This document shows, piece after piece, positions 27,496 through 35,459 of a stretch of 64,000 nt of DNA. The translations under genes and the position numbers were made by a program. The stretch lies in NCBI RefSeq assembly GCF_001653565.1, contig NZ_LYPB01000087.1:27842-91841 (forward strand), in the 5' to 3' direction. Each line of letters begins with the position of its first letter. Position 1 is the stretch's first letter. The notes under the pieces are model-generated. The model ran no database searches, was not told the origin of the DNA, and saw nothing but the letters and a program-made list of their open reading frames with translations. Source of the DNA: Paenibacillus oryzisoli. GTDB lineage: Bacteria > Bacillota > Bacilli > Paenibacillales > NBRC-103111.

Positions 27496-28809
27496 CTAGA
27501 TTTTCATGCGCTGTTTTGTATGTTTTGACCAAATGACATGCATAAGGAACGTAACACTCCCGATAGCAGTTACAAATAATAGACTAATCCAGAATCCAGG
27601 GCGACTCGTCGGATGAAATAGTGTTCCACAGATGGCTGTTAAGATTAGTACCATGCCCGTGGTTCTTTTCACTTTTCCCCAAGGGGTTAATTCAAGGAGT
27701 TTGCCAGATGAGAGTAAAATAAACAGCCAGTTATAGAGAAGCATGATCCCTGCCGCTGTTGTTACATACTCATACAATTCCTCTGGCAGCAATAGTGACA
27801 TAACTACCGCAAACGTAATCCCTGTTGTTGTTAAAAGGATGGCCGGGATCGGCAGTTCCCTTTTTCCCTTTGTTTTTTTAGCGAAAATATGTGGTGAATC
27901 CCCATTCTCTGCTAAGGTAACGAGGATCGTTGTCACTGCAAACAAAGAAGCAACCATGGTTGAAAAACCTGCAATGATCAGTATGGAAGTAAAAATATGC
28001 GGTAAAAATGGTATTTTGTAAACGTTCAATGCGGTCTGAAATAAACTTTCTTTACCATCTATCTCCGTAAGAGGCAATAATGTCAACGCCAAGACTAGGG
28101 AAGCTACATAGATAATGGTTAGAAGCCCAATCATCAATTTCCCTGACTTTGCTGCTTCCTTAGGATTCTTGAGCCGAATCGCCATCAGACCCATAATTTC
28201 AATTCCACCAAAGGCATAGAATGCAAAAATAAAGGATGACCAAATGCCTATCGTGCCATGTGGGATTAAAACATCGTATGAAATTGGAAGTTTGGGTTGA
28301 TGTGGGTTGCCTTTGAGGAAGCCAAAAATCGCGATGAGCGCAATCGTTAGGAACATTAGGATGGCTGAAATTTTAATAATAGCGAACACATTTTCTGCGC
28401 TTTCAAATACTTTAGTTCCTAATAAGATAACCCCTAAACCCAGAATGGCAAAGGCACAAGCGAGCAGCCATAATGGCATTCCTGGAAACCATAAACGTGC
28501 AAATAAGGATAACGCCGTTAATTGGCTGCCCATTATGAGCAATTCAGAACTCCAATACACCCATCCGCTGCTAAAACCAGCCCATCGCCCATAAGCGTTC
28601 TTGGCATAGGCTTGAAAGGAACCCTTCTGCGGATTATCTGCTGTCATTCGAGCTAGGACATCAAAAACAATAAAGGTTACAAGGCCGGCAAGGACGAACA
28701 ATAGAATGACTGAACTTCCCCCCATTTTGATCCCAATGCCTGATCCCATAAAATATCCCGTACCGATTGTGCACGCGACGCCAAGAAGCGATAATTGCCA
28801 CCATTTCAT
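27496..28809 (-). CDS. Amino acid permease (APC superfamily)
   Basis: 437 residues with about 12 membrane helices. The first helix carries the unwound GTGYFMGSGIG segment, and FAFYAFGGIEIMGLMA in TM6 matches the APC consensus for substrate binding. CAGGAG lies 8 bases before the ATG. It converges on the MFS gene across a short gap. Substrate not predictable. Confidence 0.88.
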   Translation of the reverse strand: MKWWQLSLLGVACTIGTGYFMGSGIGIKMGGSSVILLFVLAGLVTFIVFDVLARMTADNPQKGSFQAYAKNAYGRWAGFSSGWVYWSSELLIMGSQLTALSLFARLWFPGMPLWLLACAFAILGLGVILLGTKVFESAENVFAIIKISAILMFLTIALIAIFGFLKGNPHQPKLPISYDVLIPHGTIGIWSSFIFAFYAFGGIEIMGLMAIRLKNPKEAAKSGKLMIGLLTIIYVASLVLALTLLPLTEIDGKESLFQTALNVYKIPFLPHIFTSILIIAGFSTMVASLFAVTTILVTLAENGDSPHIFAKKTKGKRELPIPAILLTTTGITFAVVMSLLLPEELYEYVTTAAGIMLLYNWLFILLSSGKLLELTPWGKVKRTTGMVLILTAICGTLFHPTSRPGFWISLLFVTAIGSVTFLMHVIWSKHTKQRMKI

Positions 28810-28934
28810 ATCGTAAACTCCTGTATGGTAAGACTTATCCTCGGTTCCTTTAACTCCCTCATTATGTAACGCAATTATTGAGCATCCTAACTATGCAATA
28901 ACTAATACGGCATTCTGAGAGGAGCTTACGAAGT

Positions 28935-29294
28935 ATGAAAAAGTTTCAAACACTTACTTTAGCTGTTCTATTAACATCTACCTTAAGTCTTGGAACAGTT
29001 GGTGCCCATGATAATACAGGGGCTCGTATGAATTCTACAACAGGTACCAATAATTACGGTGCTTATAGCACGAGTACAGGAACGATTAGCTCACCTGCTG
29101 CTTCTCCCAGTGATACGCTAAACCAAACTAATTATGGAACTAGTTTAAACTCATATTCTAATAATTTGAATGCTATCCGCGCTTATGATACCTCAAATAC
29201 AGGATCGGATGCATCAAATTGGGGTTGGCTTGGGTTAATTGGTCTGATTGGCCTTGCTGGATTGAGATCAAGAAATCATTCTGAGGAAAGATAA
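28935..29294 (+). CDS. Small secreted protein with WGxxGxxG C-terminal sorting tail
   Basis: 119 residues: signal peptide (about 1-24, ending VGA), a low-complexity Thr/Ser/Asn/Tyr-rich middle with repeated NNYG/TNYG/TSLNSY units, then the C-terminal tripartite signal WGWLGLIGLIGLAGL followed by basic RSRN. That end matches the WGxxGxxG-CTERM class of Firmicutes, in which motif, hydrophobic helix and basic cluster are thought to direct processing. AGAGGAG precedes the ATG. Function unknown; no dedicated protease gene is visible next to it. Confidence 0.75.
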   Translation: MKKFQTLTLAVLLTSTLSLGTVGAHDNTGARMNSTTGTNNYGAYSTSTGTISSPAASPSDTLNQTNYGTSLNSYSNNLNAIRAYDTSNTGSDASNWGWLGLIGLIGLAGLRSRNHSEER

Positions 29295-29314
29295 GGTTTA
29301 CCCTTTTGGGTTCG

Positions 29315-29345
29315 AAATACCCCTTCATTAAGAAGGGGTATTTGT
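29315..29345. terminator. Terminator after the WGxxGxxG gene
   Basis: AAATACCCCTTC pairs perfectly (12 bp) with GAAGGGGTATTT around a 5-base loop. Confidence 0.8.
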
Positions 29346-29511
29346 CTAGTTGAGCAAAGAACTGCCAATCGGCAGCCAAATGTAGTCAATGCATGGACCC
29401 AGAAAATTCCGATAGATAGGGCTACTCACCCTTGTAGTGTGCTTCTCCTATTAGAGAACTATACAATATGGAAGTTATTAATTACCGCAAAGCGGTTACC
29501 ACAAAAAGGTT

Positions 29512-29579
29512 TTGACTTCGTTTGATCAAAGTCGTATATTATAACCAATATATATCGTCGATTAGTATTGTCGACAATA
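29512..29579 (+). promoter_or_regulatory. Promoter and downstream palindromic operator of azoR1
   Basis: TTGACT (29512-29517) and TATATT (29535-29540) are 17 bases apart. About 20 bases past the expected transcription start lies the perfect 14-bp palindrome TATTGTCGACAATA (29566-29579), well placed to block elongation when bound. Confidence 0.6.
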
Positions 29580-29611
29580 AAAATACAAAACTACATTTAG
29601 GAGGCACTAAA

Positions 29612-30259
29612 ATGGGAAAATTACTTGTTATCAATGCGCACGCCACTGTCGACTCTCCCTCATCCATCAGCCTCGAAGTAGGCAAACGTTTTATTGAGAA
29701 ATACAGCAAACTGAATCCGAACGAAACGATAGAACGAATCGATTTATACGCAGTTGAAATTCCTGAAGTGAACAGCACAGTTCTGAACGCTTGGGGTAAA
29801 TTCGCTTCCAACGGCGAACTGACGGAGGAAGAGCGGCGCATTACTGACCGTATGAACACAATTTTGCTGCAATTCAAAAGCGCCACAAATTATGTCATTA
29901 TTTTGCCACTTCACAATTTCAACATACCTTCCCGACTTAAGGATTACATGGATAATGTTATGATTGCGCGCGAAACATTCAAATACACGGAAAATGGGGC
30001 TGTAGGTCTGCTTACAGACGGCCGCAGTTTAGTCGTAATACAAGGAAGCGGCGCCATCTACACCAACAACGACTGGTACTCAGACAACGAGTTCTCGCAC
30101 AAATACCTTAAATCAATGTTTAACTTTCTCGGGATCGAGGATTACCAAATCATTCGTGCTCAAGGTACTTCCGTTCTGGATACAGCAGCGGTGTTGGACA
30201 AAGCTAACCATGAAGCCACTGATGCAGCAGCACGTCTAGCCAAAAAAGTGATGGTATAG
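29612..30259 (+). CDS. azoR: FMN-dependent NADH-azoreductase (copy 1)
   Basis: 215 residues, flavodoxin fold. KLLVINAHATVDSPSSISLEVG is the FMN-phosphate region, and the middle has LPLHNFNIPSRLKDYMDNV and GRSLVVIQGSGAIY, matching AzoR/AcpD enzymes that reduce azo dyes and quinones by two electrons. AGGAGG lies 7 bases before the ATG at 29612; a longer open frame from 29522 includes the operator and is not translated. More divergent than the tandem pair at 56.5-57.8 kb. A terminator follows. Confidence 0.88.
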   Translation: MGKLLVINAHATVDSPSSISLEVGKRFIEKYSKLNPNETIERIDLYAVEIPEVNSTVLNAWGKFASNGELTEEERRITDRMNTILLQFKSATNYVIILPLHNFNIPSRLKDYMDNVMIARETFKYTENGAVGLLTDGRSLVVIQGSGAIYTNNDWYSDNEFSHKYLKSMFNFLGIEDYQIIRAQGTSVLDTAAVLDKANHEATDAAARLAKKVMV

Positions 30260-30275
30260 TCGCCATAAAGTAACA

Positions 30276-30318
30276 GGGGATGATTCATAGCTTGGATCCT
30301 CATCATCCCCCTCTCTAT
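30276..30318 (+). terminator. Terminator after azoR1
   Basis: GGGGATGAT pairs with ATCATCCCC across a 17-base loop, then CTCTCTATTT. Moderate strength. Confidence 0.6.
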
Positions 30319-30379
30319 TTATCACTGATTGATACACAGCATCATAAGTTTAAGAGCATACATGAGGAGGTAGTAATTA

Positions 30380-31018
30380 ATGTCAACATTAATCGCAGAT
30401 ATCAAGATACCCGATAGCAAGTTGGCCGTCGAAGCGGCGGAACTATTGCGAGAACATGGCGACGAACTATTGTGGAACCATTCCAACAGGGTATTTCTGT
30501 TCGCGTCGATTCAAGGGAACATGCAGCAAATCAAGTATGATTCAGAATTGCTTTATATCAGTTCCCTTTTTCATGATTTGGGCCTTACGCCCGCTTACCG
30601 TAGTCCGGACAAGCGTTTCGAGGTCGACGGTGCAAATGCCGCTCGCGATTTTCTACGAAGCCGCGGTGTCCCGGAGGACTCCATTAGGCTGGTGTGGGAC
30701 GCAGTGGCCCTACATACAACGATTGGGATCGTCGAATATAAAGAAAGCGAAGCAGCGCTGATGAATTTTGGAGTCGGATATGATGTCGTAGGGAAAAATT
30801 TCGACCTCATTTCTGAAGATACTCGGCAGCAAATAATACAAGCATTCCCACGCAACCAGTTTAAACACAACATTCTGCATGCCTTTTTGGAAGGGTTCAA
30901 GCATAAACCTGAAACAACTTATGGCACGATTAACGCCGATATCTGCGAAGTGCTTTTGCCTGGCTATAAGCGCCCAAATTTTTGCAACCATGTCCTTCAT
31001 TCCAGATGGGAAGAGTAG
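30380..31018 (+). CDS. HD-domain hydrolase (cyanamide hydratase / Ddi2-like)
   Basis: 212 residues. Metal ligands fit the HD fold: His34 (WNHSNRV), His65-Asp66 (SSLFHDLGLT) and His112 (ALHTT). VDGANAARDFLRSRGVPED and FPRNQFKH are typical of the cyanamide-hydratase/Ddi2-like branch. GAGGAGG precedes the ATG. It follows an azoreductase and precedes a heme-binding-like gene on the same strand. Substrate unknown; a small nitrile or isocyanide is a guess from family. Confidence 0.8.
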   Translation: MSTLIADIKIPDSKLAVEAAELLREHGDELLWNHSNRVFLFASIQGNMQQIKYDSELLYISSLFHDLGLTPAYRSPDKRFEVDGANAARDFLRSRGVPEDSIRLVWDAVALHTTIGIVEYKESEAALMNFGVGYDVVGKNFDLISEDTRQQIIQAFPRNQFKHNILHAFLEGFKHKPETTYGTINADICEVLLPGYKRPNFCNHVLHSRWEE

Positions 31019-31140
31019 TCTCAAATCTCCCATCCAAATTGTAGGAACCGGTCGGGTTACTGTTTCTGCAAATTTGAATTCACCTACTAGGGATACGGCC
31101 ATACAATAAAAGAGCATCCAAATCATGAGGAGTGAACGAG

Positions 31141-31605
31141 ATGTTCAAAATTAATTTAGAAACGGCTAAATATTTGCTTGCATACGCAGAACAGAAAGCA
31201 CAGCAAATGGGTTTGAATAGCGATATCGCAATCGTGGATGAAGGCGGGAACCTGATCGCTTTCCATCGTATGGACAACGCCCGAATTGCTGGTATAGAAA
31301 TCTCTCAGAACAAAGCTTGGACTAGCGTAGCCATGCAAATGCCTACAGCGAACCTTGCACAATCGGCACTCCCTGGCTCCCCCTCGTTCGGTATCAATAC
31401 GACCAACCAAGGGAGACTTGTCATTTTAGGTGGAGGCATCCCTTTGGTCAGTAATGATAGAATCATTGGAGGCATTGGTGTAAGTGGCGGCACGAGCACG
31501 CAAGATATCGAAGTTGCAAATGCGGCTGTTAATGCCTTCAAGAGTTTACTCACTGTCGACAATACGTCTACTGCTAATGCACGGATAGGTTCCATCCATT
31601 TCTAA
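31141..31605 (+). CDS. GlcG/HbpS-family heme-binding-like protein (DUF336)
   Basis: 154 residues. DIAIVDEGGNLIAFHRMDNA, SQNKAWTSVAM and GGIPLVSNDRIIGGIGVSGG are family hallmarks of the GlcG/HbpS fold. Some members bind heme extracellularly, others are flanking genes of unknown use in metabolic operons. No signal peptide is seen, so it is cytosolic here. GAGGAG is 8 bases before the ATG at 31141; the in-frame GTG at 31132 abuts it. Separated from the HD gene by about 120 bases. Confidence 0.85.
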   Translation: MFKINLETAKYLLAYAEQKAQQMGLNSDIAIVDEGGNLIAFHRMDNARIAGIEISQNKAWTSVAMQMPTANLAQSALPGSPSFGINTTNQGRLVILGGGIPLVSNDRIIGGIGVSGGTSTQDIEVANAAVNAFKSLLTVDNTSTANARIGSIHF

Positions 31606-31608
31606 CAA

Positions 31609-31640
31609 AAGAGGCAGCCGACACAATGGTCGACTGCCAT
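31609..31640 (+). terminator. Terminator after the HbpS-like gene
   Basis: GGCAGCCGAC pairs with GTCGACTGCC with one mismatch; the trailing sequence is only moderately T-rich. Confidence 0.5.
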
Positions 31641-31817
31641 TATTCTTGTTATACGCTTTTTCGTAAGTATATTACTGCCATTCGAATTGAATTCATGCTA
31701 TGTATCATTTATGGCTTCCATACTTCTATTTCTAATCACTGTAACTATTGCTAATAAAATCGGAAAGATGATACATAGTCTACTTAATGAAGGTATAATA
31801 AGACCGGAGGATTCGTA

Positions 31818-32165
31818 TTATTCCACATGTAAAACTTCGAACTCATCCTGAGCAAATGATAATTGTGCATAATCCGCCCCCCAATGACAAAGCGCTTTTA
31901 AAACAGATTCTAGGGTTAGACCAAGTTCTGTTGCTGAATACTCAACTCGCGGAGGTACCTCATTATACATTTTTCTGTGTATGAGGCCACTTGTTTCTAA
32001 TTCTCTTAGGGTTTGAATCAGCATTTTTTGAGTAATATTAGGCATCAGTCTTTTTAACTCACTCGTTCGTTTTGTTCCTTTTATTAAATGGTACAAGATG
32101 AGCCCCTTCCACTTCCCACCTAGCACTTCTAATGTAACTTCAAGATCACAGTAATAAGTTTTCAT
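31818..32165 (-). CDS. HxlR/DUF24 family transcriptional regulator with N-terminal cysteine
   Basis: 115 residues with a winged HTH: LEVLGGKWKGLILYHLI, RTSELKRLMPNITQKML, LRELETSGLIHRK and PPRVEYSATELG. Cys6 (YYCDLE) is the conserved redox-sensing position of YodB/CatR-type regulators, which sense quinones or aldehydes. A weak GGGAGA lies 13 bases before the ATG. It sits beside a decayed flavoprotein gene and near an OYE and an azoreductase, plausible regulon members. Confidence 0.9.
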   Translation of the reverse strand: MKTYYCDLEVTLEVLGGKWKGLILYHLIKGTKRTSELKRLMPNITQKMLIQTLRELETSGLIHRKMYNEVPPRVEYSATELGLTLESVLKALCHWGADYAQLSFAQDEFEVLHVE

Positions 32166-32201
32166 ATTTCAAATAACATCTCCCTACTGCATATAAAAAC
32201 T

Positions 32202-32678
32202 TCATTGGTTCAATTGAAATAAATCATTTAGCGATTCACTCATAGTTGGATGTGTAAAGATATGGTCTCTTAGATACGTGTAAGATTGACCTGTTTCCAT
32301 AGCTATCTGAACAATGTTAATCATTTCATGTGAATCCGAACAAAATAGAGACACTCTAGTATTAAACCAGTTTTGGAATCAACAATCGCTTTAATGTCGT
32401 AACCTTGAACTATCGCTTGTTCTTCACTTAGTCCTACACGGGATAAAGGAGGATCAATAAAAACGGAATAGGGCAGAACGGACTGGATTTCAGTACCATG
32501 CCTGAATTCGATTCCTTTCTTCTCAAGAGTGGATTGAACTGCCCTTGCGATGTCTCGATCTCCATACATCTCCTTTGATTGTTCAATGATAGCTACTACT
32601 TGCCCTTTCTTTGCCAGTGCAGCAGCCAGTGTTTACCGCCTTTCCAAATCCGATGATAATGGCATCAAATTGTTTCAT
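32202..32678 (-). pseudogene. Decayed FAD/NAD(P)-disulfide oxidoreductase (RclA/MerA-like)
   Basis: Pieces of one flavoprotein are in order but broken. The start (MKQFDAIIIGFGKA) is followed by a frameshift, then LAAALAKKGQVVAIIEQSKE in another frame. It then jumps from MYG to DRDIARAVQSTLEKKGIEF, losing the redox CxxxxC and about 190 residues. From EIQSV it jumps to YSVFIDPPLSRVGLSEEQA, then from GYDIK to AIVDSKTGLIL. A final frameshift separates the tail, where SHEMINIVQIAMETG and HPTMSESLNDLF are readable up to TGA at 32202-32204. Not functional. Confidence 0.85.
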
Positions 32679-32918
32679 TTCGCACTGGCTAAATCAAGTG
32701 ACATGATGAATTCCTTCGCAAAATTAAGGCTTCCATTGCATTTTAGTTAGTATCTAACTAATAAAACAGTTTATTCACTAAAAGTTGGATAGCTTCGTTC
32801 TTTAGCTAATTCTCACTATTATTAGCTTTTTATAAAACCAGTACTTAAAAGCCAGATCAGCACATATTTTGTGCTGGCGACATCAAAGGATAAAAGCGTT
32901 GAGAAAGGGCGTATAAAG

Positions 32919-33779
32919 ATGGTTATTTATAAAAGGATGAATATCGACGGATTATCCATATTTTTTCGTGAGGCTGGGAGTCCTCATAATCCGACGATTA
33001 TCCTACTTCATGGTTTCCCAAGTTCATCTCATATGTTTAGAGATCTAATTCCTTGTCTGGCAGACCGTTATCATGTCATTGCACCTGATTATCCCGGTTT
33101 TGGAAATAGCAGCATGCCTTCAACTAGTGAGTTTAACTACACCTTTGAGAATTTATCACTAATTATCGAAAAACTTATTTCTGAACTCTGTATTTCACAC
33201 TATCTATTATATGTCCATGATTATGGTGGACCTATTGGATTTCGACTAGCGATTCGTCATCCAGACCGTGTTCTTGGATTTGTCATTCAGAATGCTGTAG
33301 CTGATGAGAAAGGTTTAGGTAAACCATTTGACGTATTCAAAGCCCTTTGGGCAGACCGTAACCCAGTAACAGAAGCTGCATTTACCGAACTAACAACTTT
33401 TGCTTTTACTAAGAAACAATATTTAACAGGTGTTTGTCAGCCCTACTTAATTAGCCCTGATGGATTTTCAATGGACCAGTTTTTTCTGGATCGTCCGGGC
33501 AACAGTCAAATCCAGTTGGAACTCGGTTACGATTATAGGAAAAACGTAGAACAATATCCTCTCTGGCAAGAGTATCTCCGAGCTTATCAACCACCAACTC
33601 TAATAACTTGGGGGAAATACGATTTTAATTTCACTTTGGAAGGGGCCTATGCCTTTAGCAAAGATTTGAAGTGTCTTGAAACGTATTACTTATGTGGTGG
33701 ACATTTTATTCTTGAAGAACAGAGTCGACAGATCTCTATATTAATAAAACGCTTTTTTGGTCGAATATATCAATCGTAG
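32919..33779 (+). CDS. Alpha/beta hydrolase with aspartate nucleophile (haloalkane dehalogenase / epoxide hydrolase-like)
   Basis: 286 residues. HGFPSSSHMFRDLIP follows the oxyanion strand; the nucleophile elbow VHDYGGPIG places Asp101 where serine hydrolases have serine, as in haloalkane dehalogenases and epoxide hydrolases. WGKYDFNF gives the acid and GGHFILEE the histidine; the cap lies near 125-210. ATG at 32919 with AAAGGG upstream is preferred over a GTG at 32871. Followed by a perfect terminator. Substrate unknown. Confidence 0.85.
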   Translation: MVIYKRMNIDGLSIFFREAGSPHNPTIILLHGFPSSSHMFRDLIPCLADRYHVIAPDYPGFGNSSMPSTSEFNYTFENLSLIIEKLISELCISHYLLYVHDYGGPIGFRLAIRHPDRVLGFVIQNAVADEKGLGKPFDVFKALWADRNPVTEAAFTELTTFAFTKKQYLTGVCQPYLISPDGFSMDQFFLDRPGNSQIQLELGYDYRKNVEQYPLWQEYLRAYQPPTLITWGKYDFNFTLEGAYAFSKDLKCLETYYLCGGHFILEEQSRQISILIKRFFGRIYQS

Positions 33780-33886
33780 AGCATACATACCTTGATTACC
33801 TCCCATTTTCGTTCAAGTAAGTGATCATTTTCGCCACAGAAGATGATGCGCAAGTTTGCTTGGATATCTTATTCCCCTTTAGTTCT

Positions 33887-33932
33887 CCAAACAACAAAAA
33901 CACGCCCCAAAGACCGTGTTTTTGTTGTTTGG
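33887..33932. terminator. Bidirectional terminator, perfect 18-bp stem
   Basis: Arms 33887-33904 and 33915-33932 are perfect reverse complements (CCAAACAACAAAAACACG) around a 10-base loop. It separates the converging hydrolase and OYE genes. Confidence 0.85.
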
Positions 33933-33964
33933 GTAACCAGCCATCATCACTTGAAGGCTATTCT

Positions 33965-35071
33965 TTATTTCGCATACCCATACAATTCTTGGTCCTTTAG
34001 ACTAGGTGTAGGACCCAATATATTTTCTAAAGCTGAATCCATCGGAAGACCTTTCTCTGCTTTGATCACCCAATCATGATTAGCAAGTGCGGCTTTCCCT
34101 AGTGAAATCAAATCTGAACCTGCCTCCAGCGCTCTCTCGGCATCATCTGGATGATCCAGTTGCCCATTAGCGATAACAGTCGTATTTCCATATTTTTTTG
34201 CTATTTCAGCTAATGTTGAACCGCTATCCCCGAAGGCCGGTGCATGGGCATTATATTCAGTGATGTGGATATAATCAGGCTTCTCGGCGCCAATCGTTTC
34301 GAAAATAATTCTGGCGTCTTCTTCACCGTTCGCCCACTTGTGCACAAAGTAATTGGCTTTAGCCTGGGAGATTCGAACACCGACAACAATACGTTGACCG
34401 ACTTTTTCTTTGACGGCTCTAATAATTTCAGTAATAAAACGCACACGGTTTTCAGTTGATCCGCCATATTCATCTTGACGTAGATTTGTGAAATCCGTCA
34501 AAAATTCGTCCAATAAATAACCGGCTGCCGCGTGAATCTCTATCCCATCGAACCCTGCTTGTTCGGCTCTTAAAGCTGATTCCGCAAAACTGGCTATGAT
34601 AGCTTTGATTTCTGCTAGTGTAAGTTCCTTTGGCATTGCATATTCGCCTTCACCACCAAATGCTGGTGATTGCTCACCTAATGGTTTCACAGCCGATGGA
34701 GCCACAGTCCCATTTTTATAGACATTACTCATAGCGAGAGCACCTGCGTGGGCAATTTGCAATATAATTTTACCACCCTTAGCATGAACAGCTTCAGTTA
34801 CTTGTTTCCATGCTCCGACATGCTCAACATTTGCGATTCCTGGTTGATGACTATATCCTTGACTGTAATCTTCATCTGGGTACGTTCCCTCGGTAATTAC
34901 AAGACCAAATTCACCCGCAGCATAGCTTTCATAATATCGTGCCATTCTATCGGTTGCATTTCCATATTTTTCGGCAGAAACGCGAGTCATGGGGGCAACT
35001 ACTGCTCGATTTTTCAAGGTAAGATTCCCTAGATTGTATGTGGAAAGAAGTTTTTTAGTTGTTGTTGTCAT
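33965..35071 (-). CDS. Old Yellow Enzyme family NADH:flavin oxidoreductase / alkene reductase
   Basis: 368 residues, TIM barrel with FMN. LGNLTLKNRAVVAPMTR is the N-terminal strand, ILQIAHAG the FMN/substrate region, and GFDGIEIHAAAGYLLDEFL the family signature; GQRIVVGVRIS and ANGQL follow. These enzymes reduce activated C=C bonds or nitro groups of electrophiles. AAGGAG lies about 10 bases before the ATG at 35071 (in-frame ATG at 35095 rejected). An inverted repeat at 35283-35307 may be the target of an HxlR-type regulator. Confidence 0.9.
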   Translation of the reverse strand: MTTTTKKLLSTYNLGNLTLKNRAVVAPMTRVSAEKYGNATDRMARYYESYAAGEFGLVITEGTYPDEDYSQGYSHQPGIANVEHVGAWKQVTEAVHAKGGKIILQIAHAGALAMSNVYKNGTVAPSAVKPLGEQSPAFGGEGEYAMPKELTLAEIKAIIASFAESALRAEQAGFDGIEIHAAAGYLLDEFLTDFTNLRQDEYGGSTENRVRFITEIIRAVKEKVGQRIVVGVRISQAKANYFVHKWANGEEDARIIFETIGAEKPDYIHITEYNAHAPAFGDSGSTLAEIAKKYGNTTVIANGQLDHPDDAERALEAGSDLISLGKAALANHDWVIKAEKGLPMDSALENILGPTPSLKDQELYGYAK

Positions 35072-35282
35072 GATATTTATCTCCTTTAGTGTCAAAAAGT
35101 TATTTTTCTAAAAATCACATCACTAAGTCTCCAAGGTCTTTGGCTCGACATTGTTTTCTTCAATGAATGATTAAAAATCTGTTCCTCATATTCATTTCAA
35201 TATGGGTTAAGAAGCACCTCCTTTATTTTCGGAAGCATCTTACTTTTAATCTAATGCTTCTCACAAAACTCATTATGGCGCA

Positions 35283-35307
35283 TAAGTACCAAATTGAATA
35301 GTACTTA
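35283..35307. promoter_or_regulatory. Operator candidate upstream of the OYE gene
   Basis: TAAGTAC-N11-GTACTTA, perfect 7-bp arms. On the minus strand a -10-like TATAAC (35320-35315) lies just upstream, so the dyad would cover the transcription start. AGTAC/GTACT-type dyads are typical of HxlR/DUF24 operators. Confidence 0.5.
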
Positions 35308-35410
35308 CTTTTGTGTTATATAGTAACCAAAAAGTAATAATTTTGTCTTACAAGGGGGATTGCATCAATTTGTAGAGCTGACAATTCATACATAAAAAAA
35401 TTTTCACAGA

Positions 35411-35454
35411 AATGAGGTCCCAGTCAACACAAGTTGATTGGGACCTCTCATTTT
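35411..35454. terminator. Terminator of the glucan synthase gene
   Basis: GAGGTCCCAGTCAAC pairs with GTTGATTGGGACCTC around ACAA; A/T-rich runs on both sides. Confidence 0.75.
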
Positions 35455-35459
35455 ATTTA

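Larger units (their letters stand above)
35072..35459. other. Gene-free spacer between OYE and glucan synthase genes
   Basis: No coding frame. It holds the OYE promoter region with the dyad at 35283-35307 and the terminator at 35411-35454. Confidence 0.5.

Noticed and set aside
33780-33886. Possible short coding remnant after the dehalogenase-like gene
   Set aside because: Open in one frame but too short and without a recognisable domain.
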